From Thermococci archaeon (lineage in GTDB: Archaea > Methanobacteriota_B > Thermococci > Thermococcales > Thermococcaceae): 11,462 bases of DNA. The stretch covers positions 1 to 11,462 of the forward strand of contig QMUE01000022.1 in NCBI GenBank assembly GCA_003663535.1, given 5' to 3'. The notes beneath the pieces are model-generated. The model did not search any database. It had not been told where the DNA came from and worked only from the letters and a program-made list of their open reading frames with translations. Within the stretch, counting starts at the first letter, position 1; each line of letters starts with the position of its first letter. The translations under genes and the position numbers were made by a program. Shown here in pieces: positions 1-7,248 of this stretch.

Positions 1-102
1 GTCCCAACTGAGCTTGCAATAAACATAATAAGGCAAATAAGGCAAAGAAAAGGCCTTAATCCAAATCCCCCAACAGAGAAGGACATCTGCCCACAACAGT
101 GA
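1..102 (+). CDS. C-terminal end of a gene entering from the left (possibly elongation factor 2)
   Basis: Reading from base 1, a single frame stays open for 33 codons and stops at TGA 100-102. The tail starts VPTELAINIIRQIRQRKGL, followed by a proline-rich NPNPPTEKD stretch and CPQQ at the end. A helix ending in RKGL followed by a PxPP run resembles, from memory, the C-terminus of archaeal translation elongation factor 2, which would make this an unrelated housekeeping neighbour. That resemblance is an impression and could be wrong. The start lies outside the window. The T-rich stretch just after the stop (111-120) could serve as its terminator. Confidence 0.45.
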   Translation, partial: VPTELAINIIRQIRQRKGLNPNPPTEKDICPQQ

Positions 103-117
103 GGCCTAGCACTTTTG

Positions 118-152
118 TTTCCATAATTCTCTCTCCTGTTTTCCATAATTCT
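118..152. repeat. 13-bp direct repeat in intergenic DNA
   Basis: TTTCCATAATTCT occurs at 118-130 and again at 140-152, 22 bp apart. It lies between the end of the left-edge gene and the end of the convergent small minus-strand gene. Both copies are pyrimidine-rich on the plus strand, so they may simply belong to the terminator zone of two convergent genes. Confidence 0.5.
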
Positions 153-210
153 ATATTAAAATATTGGGAGAGATCCCTCATTAAGAATGCTTGAGATTAC
201 TTGCCTATTC

Positions 211-405
211 TTATTCGTCGTTTATTAACATCTTTTCAAATTCAAGGAGTATGAAAATCAAGTCGTCCCAGCTGAGCTTTCTTCCAAAGTTTTCTTCAAG
301 TTTATTTTTTTCTTGTTTTAAAAGGAGATAGGTTTTGGGATAAAGGGGTATGGTTTTGTATTGACTTTTTCTTGTTTCTTTTTTCTCTTTTTTAATAGTG
401 TACAT
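211..405 (-). CDS. Small orphan antitoxin-like protein (64 aa)
   Basis: This ORF starts at ATG 405 with a good ribosome binding site (GGTGGTGA) three bases upstream, which supports real translation. The protein is highly charged. A lysine/arginine-rich N-terminus is followed by KTIPLYPKTY (about residues 17-26), a helix with many Lys/Glu, and RKLSWDDLIFILLEF (about 42-56). The pattern of a short strand (KTIPL), then Thr/Tyr and two helices, resembles VapB-like or ribbon-helix-helix antitoxins of Thermococcales. No PIN-domain toxin gene follows on the minus strand, so any partner is missing or elsewhere. Function is not established; an uncharacterised DNA-binding protein is equally possible. 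Confidence 0.55.
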   Translation of the reverse strand: MYTIKKEKKETRKSQYKTIPLYPKTYLLLKQEKNKLEENFGRKLSWDDLIFILLEFEKMLINDE

Positions 406-734
406 GGCTCACCACCCATGTGTCATAGAAGGTATGACCTCTCGCAAATTATTATACAATATGATGAATAAAGATTAATAAATGTATCGTTTCACATTTT
501 GATACTGTCAGGATAAGCATGATGTGAATATACTCAGAGAAAGCTCTGGGTGATTGTTGAAGTATTTTCTGGCCGTTTTCTGTTTTTGTATAATGAAGTC
601 GGCAGTAAACTTCGGTGGAGTTTCTGAAGTTTGTTATTGTTTATAGGCCAGTGAGGTACTCTGAATGGGTAGCTCTCAGGATTTCAAGCGCTATTCTAAT
701 CGTGAATTTGAACAGAATATACAACTTTAACAAA
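406..734. other. Gene-poor stretch with small inverted repeats and possible decayed coding sequence
   Basis: I see no convincing gene here. On plus, 523-627 is open for 34 codons without a start and includes LWVIVEVFSGRFLFLYNE. On minus, 455-640 is open for 62 codons, again with no start near its beginning. Either could be a decayed fragment; I recognise neither. Two perfect 7-bp inverted repeats are present: TTCACAT (491-497) with ATGTGAA (522-528), and AAACTTC (607-613) with GAAGTTT (626-632, 12-nt loop). No tRNA, CRISPR unit or complete C/D-box RNA was seen. Confidence 0.4.
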
Positions 735-765
735 TTATAAAATTTCAGAAATAACTGGAACTAAA
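726..765 (+). promoter_or_regulatory. Probable dhaKLM promoter
   Basis: TTATAAAA at 735-742, preceded by the A-rich AACAAA (729-734), fits an archaeal BRE/TATA pair. Transcription would be expected to begin about 25 nt downstream, near 765, leaving a leader of about 70 nt before the dhaK ATG at 838. The predicted start point abuts the GTTATAAC palindrome at 766-773. Confidence 0.5.
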
Positions 766-773
766 GTTATAAC
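766..773. promoter_or_regulatory. GTTATAAC palindrome, candidate operator of dhaKLM
   Basis: A perfect 8-bp palindrome lies at the predicted dhaK transcription start. The same octamer stands upstream of tpiA-ptsHI and of glpF. It also forms the right end of a longer imperfect symmetry, ATAACT (751-756) with AGTTAT (765-770). Placement over the start site would suit a repressor. The regulator is unknown. Confidence 0.45.
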
Positions 774-837
774 AATTAAATTTATTAAGTAAAATATGCT
801 TAATATTTATAACAAACTTTATTGGAGGGATACTAAG

Positions 838-1839
838 ATGAAGAAACTTATTAATAACCCCGAGAACGTTGTAAAAGAAATGTTAGAAGGGATGGTAGCA
901 GCATATCCTGATCTAATAAAAGTGCATTTTAGTCCAAACTTTATTTATAGGGCAGATTCTCCAGTGAAAGGAAAAGTTGCCTTAATTTCAGGTGGAGGCT
1001 CCGGCCATGAACCATTACATGGAGGTTATGTAGGCAGGGGAATGCTTGATGCTGCTTGTCCAGGAGAAGTATTTACATCTCCAACCCCAGACCAAATGTA
1101 TGAAGCTGCAAAGACTGTTGAAGGAGGTGAAGGAATCCTTTTCATTGTGAAAAACTATACTGGAGATGTCATGAACTTTGATATGGCCGCAGACTTACTA
1201 AAAGCAGAGGGGTATAAAGTAGAATCTGTTGTCATTGCAGATGACGTTGCAGTAGAAGAATCTCTTTATAGCGCAGGAAGGAGAGGAGTTGGAGGAACAG
1301 TTTTTGCTGAAAAAATAGGAGGAGCAGCTACTGAAAGAGGATGGTCACTTGAAGAGGTTAAAAAAGTCGTTGAAAAAGTAGCTAAAAATGTTAGATCTAT
1401 CGGCATTGCTTTGACTCCCTGCACTGTTCCAGCGGCTGGAAAACCAACATTTGAACTATCCGAAGATGAATTTGAATTTGGAATTGGAATTCACGGAGAA
1501 CCAGGTAGAAAAAGACTAAAAATGAAACCTGCTGACGAGATTGTGCAAATGATGATGAATGCAATTTTGCAAGATATGCCATTGGAGAAAGGAGACGAAG
1601 TTGCATTGCTCGTAAATGGAATGGGTGGAACACCGCTTATGGAACTTTTTATAGTAAATAGAAAAGTTTCTCAAATGCTTGACGGGATAGGCGTTAAGCG
1701 CTACAAAACACTAGTTGGGAATTATATAACCTCTTTAGAAATGCAAGGAGCTTCAATAACTGTATTAAAACTCGATGATGAACTTAAAGAATTGCTCGAC
1801 GATCCTGCCCTTACGCCGGCTTTGAGATGGAAGGTTTGA
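838..1839 (+). CDS. dhaK: Dihydroxyacetone kinase, substrate-binding subunit DhaK (PTS type)
   Basis: DhaK holds dihydroxyacetone (DHA) and hands it to the nucleotide-bearing DhaL, giving dihydroxyacetone phosphate in the cytoplasm. ATG 838 was chosen because GGAGGGA at 824-830 lies just upstream; the in-frame ATG at 796 lacks such a site and would add 14 unconserved residues. The resulting 333 aa is close to the usual DhaK length. Family landmarks are intact: [18 protein letters not shown] (51-68) with His57, NYTGD (106-110) with the catalytic Asp110, and GIGIHGEPG (215-223) with His219, the position that forms a covalent hemiaminal with DHA. The end (TPALRW) is typical. It lacks a fused ATP-binding DhaL domain, so it is the split, PEP-dependent type. 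It is the first gene of dhaK-dhaL-dhaM, 36 nt before dhaL. Confidence 0.96.
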   Translation: MKKLINNPENVVKEMLEGMVAAYPDLIKVHFSPNFIYRADSPVKGKVALISGGGSGHEPLHGGYVGRGMLDAACPGEVFTSPTPDQMYEAAKTVEGGEGILFIVKNYTGDVMNFDMAADLLKAEGYKVESVVIADDVAVEESLYSAGRRGVGGTVFAEKIGGAATERGWSLEEVKKVVEKVAKNVRSIGIALTPCTVPAAGKPTFELSEDEFEFGIGIHGEPGRKRLKMKPADEIVQMMMNAILQDMPLEKGDEVALLVNGMGGTPLMELFIVNRKVSQMLDGIGVKRYKTLVGNYITSLEMQGASITVLKLDDELKELLDDPALTPALRWKV

Positions 1840-1875
1840 TTTTGGATTTTCTTACTTTTCCCTGGGGGAACAAAG

Positions 1876-2511
1876 ATGGAATATGACGTAAAATATTTTG
1901 ACAGGTTTGTGAGAATATTCGCAAAATATCTCACTGAGAATAAGGAGTACTTAACTCAACTTGATGCTGCAATAGGGGATGGAGATCACGGGATAAATAT
2001 GGATAGAGGCGCGAGGACGGCACTGGAGCGGTTAGGTACTATGAATCCAAAAACTCCAAGAGAACTTTTGAGGATTGTAGGGATGGCTCTCCTTAGTAGT
2101 GTGGGCGGTGCTGCTGGGCCATTATATGGGACGGTATTTATGAAAATGAGTATGACAATTGGAAACAAAGAGAAAATCGACGATAAGGATCTAGTAAAGG
2201 CACTTGAAAATGCTCTAATTGGCATAAAAACACTAGGAAAGGCTGAAGTTGGAGAAAAAACAATGGTTGATGTATGGGAGCCAGTAGTGGAGTTCCTAAA
2301 AGAGAAAGTGCTAAATGAGGAAAATGAAATCTCCGAGATATGTAGAGAGATTATAAAACTTGCAGAGGAGAGAATGAAAGCCACTATACCTATGCAAGCT
2401 AAAAAGGGCAGAGCTTCATATTTAGGAGAGAGAAGTATCGGCCACCAAGATCCAGGAGCAACAAGCTCGTATTTATTTTTTAAGAGTCTCTGTGAAGCTT
2501 TATCGGAGTGA
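1876..2511 (+). CDS. dhaL: Dihydroxyacetone kinase, ADP-binding subunit DhaL
   Basis: DhaL carries a tightly bound ADP/ATP that acts as a recycled cofactor: it is phosphorylated by DhaM and then phosphorylates DHA on DhaK. The 211-aa length is normal for the family. The metal/nucleotide motif DAAIGDGDHG (30-39) has Asp30, Asp35 and Asp37, at the same positions as in E. coli DhaL. Further conserved blocks are GGAAGPLYGT (77-86), GEKTMVDVWEP (126-136), KKGRASYLGERSIGHQDPG (176-194) and ATSS (195-198). A G-rich ribosome binding site (GGGGGAA, 1864-1870) precedes ATG 1876. The gene sits between dhaK and dhaM in one unit and its stop is 5 nt before the chosen dhaM start. Confidence 0.96.
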   Translation: MEYDVKYFDRFVRIFAKYLTENKEYLTQLDAAIGDGDHGINMDRGARTALERLGTMNPKTPRELLRIVGMALLSSVGGAAGPLYGTVFMKMSMTIGNKEKIDDKDLVKALENALIGIKTLGKAEVGEKTMVDVWEPVVEFLKEKVLNEENEISEICREIIKLAEERMKATIPMQAKKGRASYLGERSIGHQDPGATSSYLFFKSLCEALSE

Positions 2512-2516
2512 TGATA

Positions 2517-2906
2517 ATGCTTTCTCTTTTAATTCTTTCTCACAGCCCGGATGTTGCGAAAGGAGTTAAAGACATTTGCCTTCAAATGGCACCTAGTGGT
2601 GTTCTCATAGAGGCTATTGGAGGAACAAAAGATGGTGAATTGGGCATAGATGCCGAAAGAGTTTCTCATTGCCTAGAAGAATTAATAGAAAAGAGCGATG
2701 GCGTTATTATTATTGGGGATATAGGAAGCACAATACTAGCAGCTAAGAGTGCAATAAACCTTCTTGGAATGCCGAAAAACGTTAAAATTGCAGATGCCCC
2801 TTTAGTTGAGGGTGCTATAGTCGCGGCAGTTGAAGCTTCTCTCGGTTCTTCGTTAGATATAGTAGTAAAAAAAGCGGAAGAGTCTAAACACGTGAAGAAG
2901 CTTTAG
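2517..2906 (+). CDS. dhaM: DhaM, PTS-EIIA-type phosphoryl donor for dihydroxyacetone kinase
   Basis: DhaM takes phosphate from HPr on a histidine and rephosphorylates the ADP on DhaL. With the start at ATG 2517 the protein is 129 aa and begins MLSLLILSHSPDVAKG. The phospho-acceptor is His9 in the SHS motif, in register with the E. coli DhaM His9. GGAGTGAT (2505-2512), partly inside the end of dhaL, is the ribosome binding site for this ATG; the in-frame GTG 2508 and ATG 2511 sit on top of it. DGVIIIGDIGST (about 62-73) is the family's second conserved block. Unlike E. coli DhaM, which is fused to HPr- and Enzyme I-like domains, this is a lone EIIA domain as in Lactococcus, so it needs separate HPr and Enzyme I, both encoded next door. 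Its 3' end overlaps the 3' end of ptsI. Confidence 0.94.
   Translation: MLSLLILSHSPDVAKGVKDICLQMAPSGVLIEAIGGTKDGELGIDAERVSHCLEELIEKSDGVIIIGDIGSTILAAKSAINLLGMPKNVKIADAPLVEGAIVAAVEASLGSSLDIVVKKAEESKHVKKL
2867..2873 (-). terminator. Possible U-tract terminator for ptsI
   Basis: On the minus strand seven consecutive T lie 11 nt past the ptsI stop codon, inside the 3' end of dhaM. Runs of T alone can terminate archaeal RNA polymerase. Placement just after the last gene of the unit supports this, but it could also be coincidental lysine codons of dhaM. Confidence 0.35.
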
Positions 2907-4464
2907 GATCAAGAAATTCAGCTATTTGCTTTTTGATTTTGGGGATCTTAGATGGGGCAACAGATAGTTCACGAATTCCAATTTCAAGCAGCTTTTCTAT
3001 AATGTGTGCTTTTCCAGCTAGTTCTCCACAGATTGAAACTGGAATATTTGCTTTTGAAAGTTTATTTACGGCCATATTTATAGCAGATAATACAATTTTG
3101 CTCTCATCATTATAGTAACTGGAAACGTTTACATTGTTTCTGTCTGCTGCAAAAAGATATTGGGTCAAATCATTTGTCCCTATACTGACAAAGTCAATAT
3201 AGGGGATAAATTCCTCTATGTTAAAAATGACGGCGGGAACTTCTACCATAATCCCAAGTTTAATCTCCCCATACCCATTGACATCTTTTCTAAGCTTTTC
3301 CAGAAGTTTTCTGACTTCAATTACGTCTTTTGTAACGGTAACCATTGGGATTAATATCTTCAAATTTCCATATTTTGATGCTCGTATAAGTGCTTTTAGT
3401 TGAGTTATTAGTAATTCTTTGTTTTTTAGTAGCAATCTGATTCCTCTTACTCCTAAAAACGGGTTTTCTTCCTTAGGCATATCCAGATAAGAAATTTGTT
3501 TGTCTCCTCCAATATCCAACAGTCTGATAGTCACTTCATTTGGATAAAAGCTTTCTAAAACACGTTTGTATATCAAAAACTGTTCTTCTTCTGATGGAGG
3601 TGATCTTCTATTCAAAAAAAGAAATTCTGTTCTAAAGAGACCAATCCCATCAGCCCCTTTCTTTTTAGCCAAGTCTATCTCCTGCAAGAAGCCGATATTT
3701 GCCATCACTTTAATATCTTTAAATTGTAGTTTGGAGTACTGTTCCAGCTCTTTTTTTTCTTCTTGATACTTTTTGATAATTCGCTTAATTTCTTTAATTT
3801 TGTCAGGGGAAGGATCTATTATTATTTTTCCATAAAATGCATCTACAAACACTGAATGTCCATCATATTTGCTTAGCTCGGGTACATTGTAAATATAGGG
3901 TATTTCTAAAGACATTGCTAAAATTGCCGCATGGCTCGTGTGAGAGCCTTTTTTGCTTAAAATTGCTCCTACCCTACTTTTATATAGCTCTATTATGTCT
4001 GAAGGATACACTTCCTCTACATACACTACATCGTTGGGGAATAACTCCTTCTTCTCTTCCCCGACAATTTCCTTTATTAGAGCATTGAAGATGTCTTTTA
4101 TATCGTATTGCCTCTCTATTATTAACGGATTTCCAGTGTTTATCAGCAATTCTATTATCTTGTCTCTAACGTTTAAGAGGCTTTCAATAGATATCTTTCC
4201 ATTTTTGGCATTTTTCTCAATTTCTGACCACAAGAAAGGATCTGCCAAGATCATCTTGTGAATTTCTGTAATTTCCATGATATCTTTATTGAAACTCTTT
4301 TTTGTATGTATTTTATCAATTAATCTCTCTGCTGCAGCTTTTAGTTCTTTTAGATCGAGTAACATATTTTTGTCCACTTCCAACTTTTTCTTTATATATC
4401 TAAGGGTTCCATAACAATAACCCTCATAGACAATATATTGAGAGGGAACTTTAATTACCTCCAA
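2884..4464 (-). CDS. ptsI: PTS Enzyme I (phosphoenolpyruvate-protein phosphotransferase)
   Basis: Enzyme I takes phosphate from PEP, releasing pyruvate, and passes it to HPr. At 526 aa it is shorter than typical bacterial enzymes (about 570), mostly in the N-terminal half. The phosphohistidine domain has SHTSHAA (174-180) with His178 as phospho-acceptor. The PEP barrel keeps GLFRTEFLF (275-283; Arg278), RLLDIGGDK (314-322), KEENPFLGVRGIR (331-343), VEVPA (407-411; Glu408), SIGTNDLTQY (427-436), ADR (440-442) and ICGELAG (478-484; Cys479). The start is TTG 4464: a stop codon lies immediately upstream in frame and the next ATG is codon 34, inside the conserved N-terminal domain. A strong GGAGGT overlaps the start itself, so initiation may depend on coupling to ptsH, which it overlaps by 14 nt. 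It contains AT-rich stretches compared with tpiA. The 3' end overlaps dhaM by 23 bp. Confidence 0.95.
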   Translation of the reverse strand: MEVIKVPSQYIVYEGYCYGTLRYIKKKLEVDKNMLLDLKELKAAAERLIDKIHTKKSFNKDIMEITEIHKMILADPFLWSEIEKNAKNGKISIESLLNVRDKIIELLINTGNPLIIERQYDIKDIFNALIKEIVGEEKKELFPNDVVYVEEVYPSDIIELYKSRVGAILSKKGSHTSHAAILAMSLEIPYIYNVPELSKYDGHSVFVDAFYGKIIIDPSPDKIKEIKRIIKKYQEEKKELEQYSKLQFKDIKVMANIGFLQEIDLAKKKGADGIGLFRTEFLFLNRRSPPSEEEQFLIYKRVLESFYPNEVTIRLLDIGGDKQISYLDMPKEENPFLGVRGIRLLLKNKELLITQLKALIRASKYGNLKILIPMVTVTKDVIEVRKLLEKLRKDVNGYGEIKLGIMVEVPAVIFNIEEFIPYIDFVSIGTNDLTQYLFAADRNNVNVSSYYNDESKIVLSAINMAVNKLSKANIPVSICGELAGKAHIIEKLLEIGIRELSVAPSKIPKIKKQIAEFLDPKASSRV

Positions 4465-4714
4465 TTACGACACTCTCCACAAGCTTTAGTGCCTTTTCTG
4501 CATCTTCACCCTCTATTACAACTTCAATTTCTTCTCCAGGATCGACTCCCAAAGTTAAAAGACTAAGAACGCTCTTGGTATTAACCGTTTTTCCTTTGTA
4601 GTTTATTATTACCGTGCTTTTTGTATCCGATAATATCCTTACCAATTTTCCAGCGGGTCTTGCATGCAGACCTTCTGGATTCTTAACTACTAGTTTTTTA
4701 ACTATCTTTTTCAT
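4451..4714 (-). CDS. ptsH: PTS phosphocarrier protein HPr
   Basis: HPr shuttles phosphate from Enzyme I to an EIIA protein, here most likely DhaM. ATG 4714 gives 87 aa, the normal HPr size, and has GGTGA a few bases upstream; the in-frame TTG 4726 would swallow this site. The active-site signature NPEGLHARPA (12-21) has the phospho-acceptor His17 and Arg19. KSVLSLLTLGV (47-57) contains Ser48, equivalent to the regulatory Ser46 of Gram-positive HPr. The GEEIEV segment (60-65) and the C-terminal helix fit the fold. It lies 35 nt after tpiA and overlaps ptsI by 14 nt, so all three are probably cotranscribed. No HPr kinase gene is in the window. Confidence 0.95.
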   Translation of the reverse strand: MKKIVKKLVVKNPEGLHARPAGKLVRILSDTKSTVIINYKGKTVNTKSVLSLLTLGVDPGEEIEVVIEGEDAEKALKLVESVVIGGN

Positions 4715-4749
4715 TTTTGTCACCAAGCTAGGATTTATTGTGAGCTATA

Positions 4750-5463
<714 letters not shown>

Positions 5464-5476
5464 TTAATAACTTTAC

Positions 5477-5486
5477 TGTTATAACA
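5477..5486. promoter_or_regulatory. TGTTATAACA palindrome, candidate operator of tpiA-ptsHI
   Basis: A perfect 10-bp palindrome containing the same GTTATAAC octamer as in front of dhaK and glpF. In gene sense it lies about 50 nt before the tpiA ATG and just after the predicted transcription start. Extra GTTAT half-sites surround it: AGTTAATAACT at 5462-5472 and two TAAC copies between 5491 and 5504. A regulator occupying this cluster would block the promoter. Confidence 0.45.
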
Positions 5487-5489
5487 AAA

Positions 5490-5521
5490 TAACCATTGCA
5501 TAACGTAATTTATTTATTAAA
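5490..5521 (-). promoter_or_regulatory. Probable tpiA-ptsH-ptsI promoter
   Basis: In gene sense TTTAATAAAT (5521-5512) is a plausible TATA box in the 191-bp gap between the DUF1667 gene and tpiA. A start about 25 nt downstream, near 5490, would give a leader of about 60 nt and put the GTTATAAC palindrome right behind the start point, as at dhaK. I did not find the Thermococcales glycolytic motif TATCAC-N5-GTGATA here; TATCAC at 5431-5436 is only the complement of the ribosome binding site. Confidence 0.4.
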
Positions 5522-5589
5522 TTCTACTAGTCCTTACAGCACCTAAAAGAATTCTCTTGTGATTCTCATGTTACTATTGAACTTCCTAG

Positions 5590-5600
5590 AAAATAAAAAA
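5590..5600 (-). terminator. U-tract terminator after the glp gene cluster
   Basis: In gene sense a T-rich run (TTTTTTATTTT) lies about 20 nt after the stop of the DUF1667 gene and before the tpiA promoter. It is a typical archaeal U-tract terminator and would separate the glp unit from tpiA-ptsHI. Confidence 0.5.
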
Positions 5601-5618
5601 TTAAGACATGCTAAGAAC

Positions 5619-6005
5619 CTAGGAAACTGGAAGAACCTTTCTTGAAGGTCTTGTTGCTATAATATTTGCTCCTGAATTGGCCACATTTCCTATTATCACT
5701 TGGCCAATCTTGACTGGGGCTTCCACTTCTATTTTGGCTAGCTCCTTCATAATTACTGGTATGAGCTCCTTAGGAACAGGCTTATCGGTTTTTACTGATA
5801 CTGTCGGAAAATCACCTTTGTTGACCTTTATAACGCTCATAACCACTCTTTTAGGAGCAATAACTTCTTGTATTGCATAGTCTCTCCCTTTGGGACAACC
5901 GAACCCTGTAATCTCGACGATTTTGTCTCCTTCCATCTTAACTTCAATCTCGCAACCAAGTGGGCATATAATACACGTAAGTTTAAAGTGCCTGATCTCA
6001 CTCAT
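5619..6005 (-). CDS. DUF1667 family protein, probable Fe-S subunit of the glycerol-3-phosphate dehydrogenase complex
   Basis: A 128-aa protein with four cysteines near its N-terminus: CIICPLGC (Cys11, Cys14, Cys18) and GFGCPKG (Cys37). The C-x2-C-x3-C plus distal Cys-Pro arrangement suggests an iron-sulfur cluster. This small family is commonly found beside glpA-like and FAD/NAD-type oxidoreductase genes. It probably acts as an electron-transfer or structural subunit with the two flavoproteins encoded just upstream, in place of the membrane subunit GlpC of E. coli. ATG 6005 was chosen for the GGAGGTT upstream; the TTG at 6014 overlaps that site. It overlaps the preceding gene by 8 nt, so the two are translationally coupled. 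There is no signal peptide or membrane segment. Exact function is not proven. Confidence 0.85.
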   Translation of the reverse strand: MSEIRHFKLTCIICPLGCEIEVKMEGDKIVEITGFGCPKGRDYAIQEVIAPKRVVMSVIKVNKGDFPTVSVKTDKPVPKELIPVIMKELAKIEVEAPVKIGQVIIGNVANSGANIIATRPSRKVLPVS

Positions 6006-7248
6006 TGAGAACAACCTCCATTGTTATTTTGTCTTTTGCTTTTGTTATGTCCTCTTTTCTTAGTTTAATCCTTATCATCTCTGCCGGTTTAACAAAGGGG
6101 AGCTTTATTTCCTTATTTATCTCTGGGAAGTGCAGCTTTACGTTTTCTTCAGGCTTTTGAACTCTAGCGTATATTATAACATCGTTATCTCCGCTTAGAT
6201 AGTGAGGGACGATCAGCCTTATGTTTCTGCCCTTCACAAGTTTCCTCCACTTTTTGGTTGGGATGCCCTTATTTTGAATGTAGAGGTAGGCACTCTCTGC
6301 CGCTAGTTCCCCTTGCTCGACAACATAGTCTACTAGATCGTTTATCACAAGGGCGTTGCCAGCCACAAATATTCCGGGAATGCTCGTTTCGAGATGCTCA
6401 TTTACCACAGGGCCTTTGGTTGCTGGATCTATTATAACTCCTGCCCTTTCCAGCACCTTCAGATAGGGCACGAGCCCTGCTGCAATCACAACGGTGTCAC
6501 ATTCTATTTCTTTTTCTGTTCCAGGAACAGGCCTCAGATTCTCGTCAACTTTGGTCAAAATCACTTTCTCGACCTTTGTAGTTCCCTCAATTCTTGTAAC
6601 CGCATGGCTGAGATAAAGTGGAATTCCAAAATCCTGGAGACATTGAACCACATTCCTTGTTAAGCCTCCTGGATATGACATTATCTCTATAACTGCTTTT
6701 ACGTGAGCTCCTTCCAGAGCAAAACGCCTTGCCATTATAAGCCCAACGTCTCCTGAACCTACAATAACTATTTCCTTGCCGGGCATTATACCGTCAATGT
6801 CCATCATTGTCTGGGCTTCACCTGCGGTGTAAACTCCAGCAGGTCTGTGGCCGGTTATTCCTATTTCGAAGAGATGTCTTTCTCTTGCTCCAGTAGTATA
6901 AATGACGGTAGTGGTGGTTATATCAAGAACTCCTTTTGAAGTAACAACCCTTAGTCTCTTTTCTAGGTCCGAAAATGGCTCTATCGAGACCACATGCGCC
7001 CCTGTGTAATGCTCTATTTCCATATCCAAAAATTTGTATATGAATCTGTAAATAAATTCAGTTCCTGTGAGATCCTCTTTGAAGTAGTGAAGTCCGAATC
7101 CCGGATGTATGCACTGGAGGGGGATTCCCCCAAGTGTTTCCCTATTCTCTAAGAGCAATACCCTTAACCCGAGCTCTCTGGCTCTTATTGCCGCTGCCAA
7201 ACCTGCGGGGCCACCTCCTATCACAACAACATCATAATCATTCTGCAT
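5998..7248 (-). CDS. FAD/NAD-binding oxidoreductase, GlpB-like subunit of glycerol-3-phosphate dehydrogenase
   Basis: A 416-aa flavoprotein with an N-terminal FAD-binding Rossmann motif, VVVIGGGPAG (7-16), and LLLENRETLGG (31-41). TTGARER (118-124) lies at the domain junction. A second dinucleotide motif, IVIVGSGDVG (160-169), suggests NAD(P)H binding, and GIFVAGNALV (292-301) closes the FAD site. There is no redox-active CxxxxC pair, so it is not a thioredoxin- or lipoamide-type reductase. With GlpA and DUF1667 it probably forms the soluble complex that oxidises glycerol 3-phosphate and passes electrons to NAD(P) or a ferredoxin; the acceptor is inference. ATG 7248 is chosen because GGGGGCGAT sits upstream at a good distance; ATG 7263 has its only GAGG one base away. 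It overlaps glpA by 11 nt. Confidence 0.88.
   Translation of the reverse strand: MQNDYDVVVIGGGPAGLAAAIRARELGLRVLLLENRETLGGIPLQCIHPGFGLHYFKEDLTGTEFIYRFIYKFLDMEIEHYTGAHVVSIEPFSDLEKRLRVVTSKGVLDITTTTVIYTTGARERHLFEIGITGHRPAGVYTAGEAQTMMDIDGIMPGKEIVIVGSGDVGLIMARRFALEGAHVKAVIEIMSYPGGLTRNVVQCLQDFGIPLYLSHAVTRIEGTTKVEKVILTKVDENLRPVPGTEKEIECDTVVIAAGLVPYLKVLERAGVIIDPATKGPVVNEHLETSIPGIFVAGNALVINDLVDYVVEQGELAAESAYLYIQNKGIPTKKWRKLVKGRNIRLIVPHYLSGDNDVIIYARVQKPEENVKLHFPEINKEIKLPFVKPAEMIRIKLRKEDITKAKDKITMEVVLNE

Noticed and set aside
462..530. C/D-box small RNA (ATGATGA at 462-468)
   Set aside because: No CTGA D box or internal D'/C' pair occurs at a suitable distance.
796..837. Upstream in-frame ATG (796) as the dhaK start
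   Set aside because: It has no ribosome binding site, while GGAGGGA precedes ATG 838 and DhaK homology begins after the latter.
1986..2384. Long minus-strand open frame opposite dhaL
   Set aside because: It is a low-complexity Ser/Phe/Ile-rich shadow of dhaL, which has a full set of family motifs.
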